The translations under genes were made by a program, and so were the position numbers. A stretch of 64,000 bases of DNA from Tamarix chinensis (taxonomy: Eukaryota > Streptophyta > Magnoliopsida > Caryophyllales > Tamaricaceae), in assembly GCA_030549775.1 (NCBI GenBank), contig CM060180.1, positions 26,927,590 to 26,991,589 on the forward strand. The letters run 5' to 3'. Below the pieces are notes generated by a model, which did no database searches, had not been told where the DNA came from, and worked only from the letters and a program-made list of their open reading frames with translations. This document shows, one piece after another, positions 60,999 to 64,000 of the stretch (the first letter of the stretch is position 1; each line of letters begins with the position of its first letter).

Positions 60999-61723
60999 AT
61001 ATATACCCTGCCGTTGAATTTATTGTGAAGAGAAGATTGTCCGTTTATTATGGAGCTTCAGTGGGGCTTATTTACTTTACTGAACTGTTGATGCTGAATG
61101 GTCCTTTTCTCTGATTCCCATTCCTACACCACGTGGCTGAATGGTAGTTGATTCCTTTTCTAGTTACCTCGTGCCTAGTCCAGTAACTATAAGAAGAATA
61201 TGTTAGCAGAGCTGCATGGGAAATTAAAAAGAATGGAGGATTGATGGTGACCTGAACAGAACTTGTGAGCTTAGACATGCTTGTCTGCTTCAACTCCTAG
61301 CCAAAGGCTAGATATAGTATATAGAATAGATATAGCTTACAGGGTACATAGTCCGTCATGGAAAATTTTGAAGGCAATATCGGTGTTTCATTCCTATTTT
61401 CCTTCTTTTTTTTGTTGGGGGGTGGGGAGGCTTGTATATCAGCAAATAAATTGAGGCATAAATCTTCATGTGAGCCTCCAAAAAATATGCATATATAAAC
61501 TAGTCATCAAATTTTCAACAATTTTAGCCAATATTTTGGCCAACCTATTTATATTCCATTTTTGTTTTTGTGTAATCATGTTTCAGTATTGCCTGCAAAA
61601 AGAATCGAAATAGGGAAAAGGCAGCAATGTTTCTTAGAGTTGCATTATTTTTGGTGTATGTTTGCTAGGATTTAAGACAAAACAGAATACTTTCCTGTTG
61701 TATGTGCAAGATGCAGGTATTTG
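60999..61723. other. Convergent intergenic region
   Basis: 3' ends of the fusion gene (plus) and the pectinesterase (minus) face each other over 725 bases. An AATAAA at 61445 may serve the plus-strand gene. No other gene is seen. Confidence 0.6.
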
Positions 61724-63598
61724 TCATAGACCATGAAGGAGAGGGAAGCCTGTACTCTCTAGCCAATGATCAGATCCTTGTAAGAGTGCTCCCACTGTGA
61801 ACTTCTTTGCTATGTCTTCACTGCAGTTTCTTTTATAGCCTGCCCATCTAACCCTGCGTTTTGTGCCAGAACCAGGTCCGAAGTTCATGTACTCAATGTA
61901 TTCAATTGTGTCCAAAGTGCTGTACTTATTCCATTTGTACCAGCCATGAGGGTGTATAAGGTCACCTAAATAGCTCTTCATGATTATGGTCCTTGAGTGA
62001 TTCCTCCATGGCCGTCCCAGATAAGTTGGAATGAGTCTCCTTTCTGTGGCTGTGAACTCTAATGCAGATCTGATAGTACAGTTCTGCAATGCTATGCCTG
62101 TATTCTGGTTTGGGTCTTCCCTGCCCTGTGCTGTGATCATATTCCTCTGGCCATGATTTGGTTTACGAACAAGTATTAGACAGTTTTGGAAGATTGCTGC
62201 CGCGTTTCCGAAAATGAAGTCAATTGTACCTTCAACGATGCATTCACGATAGAACTGGCGGAGAGAATGAGCATAAAGAGTGTCCTGGTATGAGCTGAAG
62301 TTGCAACGGTAGAAGGCAGAATTTGAAGTCACTCTAACTGCAACTGCCTGGTGTTTCTGTGGTCCTGCTGTGTTAGCAACAGTGAAGTCTCTGGCTAGGA
62401 ATCTGTCACCAACTACAGCTGCAAAATTGGATACTGTGGAACTTAAAACCCTTTAGATCAAGAGTGTAACATTTAAAGGAAAGGACATGAAGAAAACGAT
62501 TGAAAAGTACTTTCGGTAAATATTTTCTGAGATCATCTTACTTAAGGTTGCTGATGTGAAGGTAGAAAACCCATCTAGAAAACTTCTCGAACCAATGATG
62601 ACTGTGGCGTTCATTCCTTCACCAACCACCATGATATTAACCTTGTTCCTTGGTATCTCCACATTTTCCCTGTATATTCCTGCATTTATCTTGATGACAA
62701 ACCGATTGATGCTCATGTTTGGTGCCATGTTTATTGCTTCTCCAACAGTGCTGTAGTTGCCCCTACCGTCTTTTCCTACTACAAGGTCTGGTCTTATTAG
62801 ACTACGAAGTCCCGTCATCTTGCGCTCTTGGGCTGTCATCCAGTGTGGGAAAACTCGTCTTCGTTTCCCGATTACCTGGTCTGAAATGAGCCTCTCTTGT
62901 TGGGTGGTTGTCTCTGTATCTTTTATGAGAGCCAAGCAGTGGCTGATCATGTGCGATATAGGAGCCAGCTGCTCTTGTAGGTACACTGTCCGATTCTTTT
63001 GATTAGGCTCTACTTTGTCCAAGTCAGAAAATCCATCGATGCAGCTGCACTCATTTGTCATTGCTGCACTCAGCAAGGTCTTCAGGTTACCATAAAGTAT
63101 GCCATGAAAGCCTCTGTATACAGGGTAAATGGGCAGAATATCAAGTGCCTCTTTGAGTTCGTAGAGGGTCTGATCCAACATGCCTATACAATCATCGAAG
63201 GCGTTCTTTTCTAGGGAATTCAGATCTTGCAGGGTGAAGGTCTTTCTGATTTTTTCTTGGGTGTTGGCAACTAACATCGTAGTGTGGTTGATGGCTATCT
63301 GAAGAAAACGATGTGGAGTTGTAGCATTCTTGGTAATAGGAACAGAGGCGAGGGTGGTGAAGCAGAGAGAAGGGTGGAGAGAGTTGGTGCAGGCTCTCTT
63401 TATTAATGGATAAAGAGATGAAGTATCATTTTGAGTCTGATTTCTTTCATGATCATTGAATCTGCCGCGCAGAAATAAAGCAGCTAGAATGATTATCACA
63501 GAGAGAGAGATTATTAGTGCAAGCATATCATGATCACGAGTTCTTGAGTGATTCTTGGAGGGTCCTCTAGAGTTCTTGATAGTGTCGGTGATCTCCAT
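61724..63598 (-). CDS. Pectin methylesterase with PMEI pro-region (pectinesterase/pectinesterase inhibitor)
   Basis: Two exons, 63598-62542 and 62418-61724, joined at A|GTAAG...TTTTGCAG|CT in phase 1: 583 residues, a normal type-I PME length. It removes methyl esters from cell-wall homogalacturonan after secretion. Residues 25-44 form a signal anchor. A PMEI-like pro-domain spans about 60-225 with its cysteines (C70, C79, C137, C184/C186). A basic KRRRVF near 245-250 sits at the usual RRLL-type cleavage site. The catalytic domain has GIYRE (307), QAVAV (376), QDTL (397, catalytic Asp398), DFIFG (419, catalytic Asp) and LGRPW (486, Arg488), so it looks active. The ATG at 63598 is preferred to the in-frame ATG at 63679, because the latter would bury the signal anchor. 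Confidence 0.95.
62419..62541 (-). other. Pectinesterase intron
   Basis: A 123-base GT-AG intron. Joining restores the family sequence SATLTVVGDRFLARDF. Reading through gives a stop soon after the donor. Confidence 0.93.
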
Positions 63599-64000
63599 TT
63601 CTGGTATCAAATGCAGAGGCCGAAGCTCACATGGAATCGGAAAGATGTTTGAATGGATGCTAAATGCTTTGGCGCTCAAGCATATCTTCTCTGTTGAATT
63701 TGATATTGTATAAAACGCTCTGCTATGTCTGTTAACAGAGAGTCAAGCGAGTATCATATAGCTGCGTGTACTCCAAGAAGCAAGAGGAGGCGAATATGTT
63801 TTGGGTTGAGAAGCAATGATCATGGCACGACTCCAGGCCAGAAAACTAACTAGTACCATCGAACCTATTAGAGATGACAATAGAGCTATTACCAAAAAGA
63901 AAGATATGACATTAGAATTACATAAGAGTCCAGGTGAAGGAGATTAGTTGTATCCAAGGCGCTGAAAGAAGATTTGTGTTGATAGAGAGCCAAAGAATTG
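63599..64000 (-). promoter_or_regulatory. Pectinesterase upstream region
   Basis: 5' leader and proximal promoter of the minus-strand pectinesterase by position. A weak TATA-like GTTTTATACA lies near 63,708-63,717 (minus strand). An in-frame upstream ATG (63679) lies in the leader. No further gene is visible before the window end. Confidence 0.4.

Noticed and set aside
63599..63679. Upstream in-frame ATG for the pectinesterase
   Set aside because: It would place 27 extra residues before an already complete signal-anchor N-terminus. The downstream Met gives the usual type-I length.

Overview
The window looks like nuclear DNA from a flowering plant. It is AT-rich and has three plant gene families with GT-AG introns, introns of up to 7 kb, and many layered plant transposable elements (Ty1/copia, Ty3/gypsy, LINE, SINE, Tourist- and Stowaway-like MITEs). 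The long introns suggest a broad-leaved or early-diverging angiosperm rather than a grass, but the species cannot be named from the sequence.

Layout. Bases 1-6060 hold no gene, only AG microsatellites and dispersed repeat modules. Bases 6060-21280 are one decayed Ty1/copia element on the minus strand (gag, zinc knuckle, protease tail, integrase, reverse transcriptase, RNase H). It is broken by three later insertions with solo-LTR geometry at 7284-9220, 10930-15189 and 16269-21175. Two of these have exact 5-bp target duplications, and the broken copia reading frame rejoins across all three. A probable CACTA-like relic follows (about 21.6-22.4 kb). A SAUR-type auxin-response gene lies on the minus strand (coding 23119-23601), with probable introns in its leader and at its stop codon. 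From 25.6 to 30.6 kb is intergenic DNA with another solo LTR (26812-29387) that carries a younger insert with inverted ends (27366-27998).

The main gene is on the plus strand, 30952-60998: 12 coding exons (5640 bases, 1879 residues) spread over 30 kb. Every splice junction is GT-AG and the joins keep frame. It encodes a large plastid-type fusion of an EMB8-like alpha/beta-hydrolase domain, a long charged middle with an in-exon tandem repeat, and a C-terminal membrane CPBP (CAAX protease/Abi) domain, resembling Arabidopsis AT2G03140. The hydrolase has Gly where the nucleophile Ser is expected, and no His motif is visible. Its introns hold nested MITEs, a tandem SINE-like pair, a gypsy pol relic, a LINE relic and several local tandem duplications.

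Convergent with it, 725 bases downstream, is a minus-strand pectin methylesterase with a PMEI pro-region (63598-61724, two exons, 583 residues) and all expected catalytic motifs. The three genes belong to unrelated processes (auxin response, chloroplast membrane, cell wall) and show no sign of working as a unit. The strongest unusual signals are the apparently inactive hydrolase/protease fusion, the internal repeat in its exon 6, and the datable stack of nested LTRs with a conserved hairpin-rich block.
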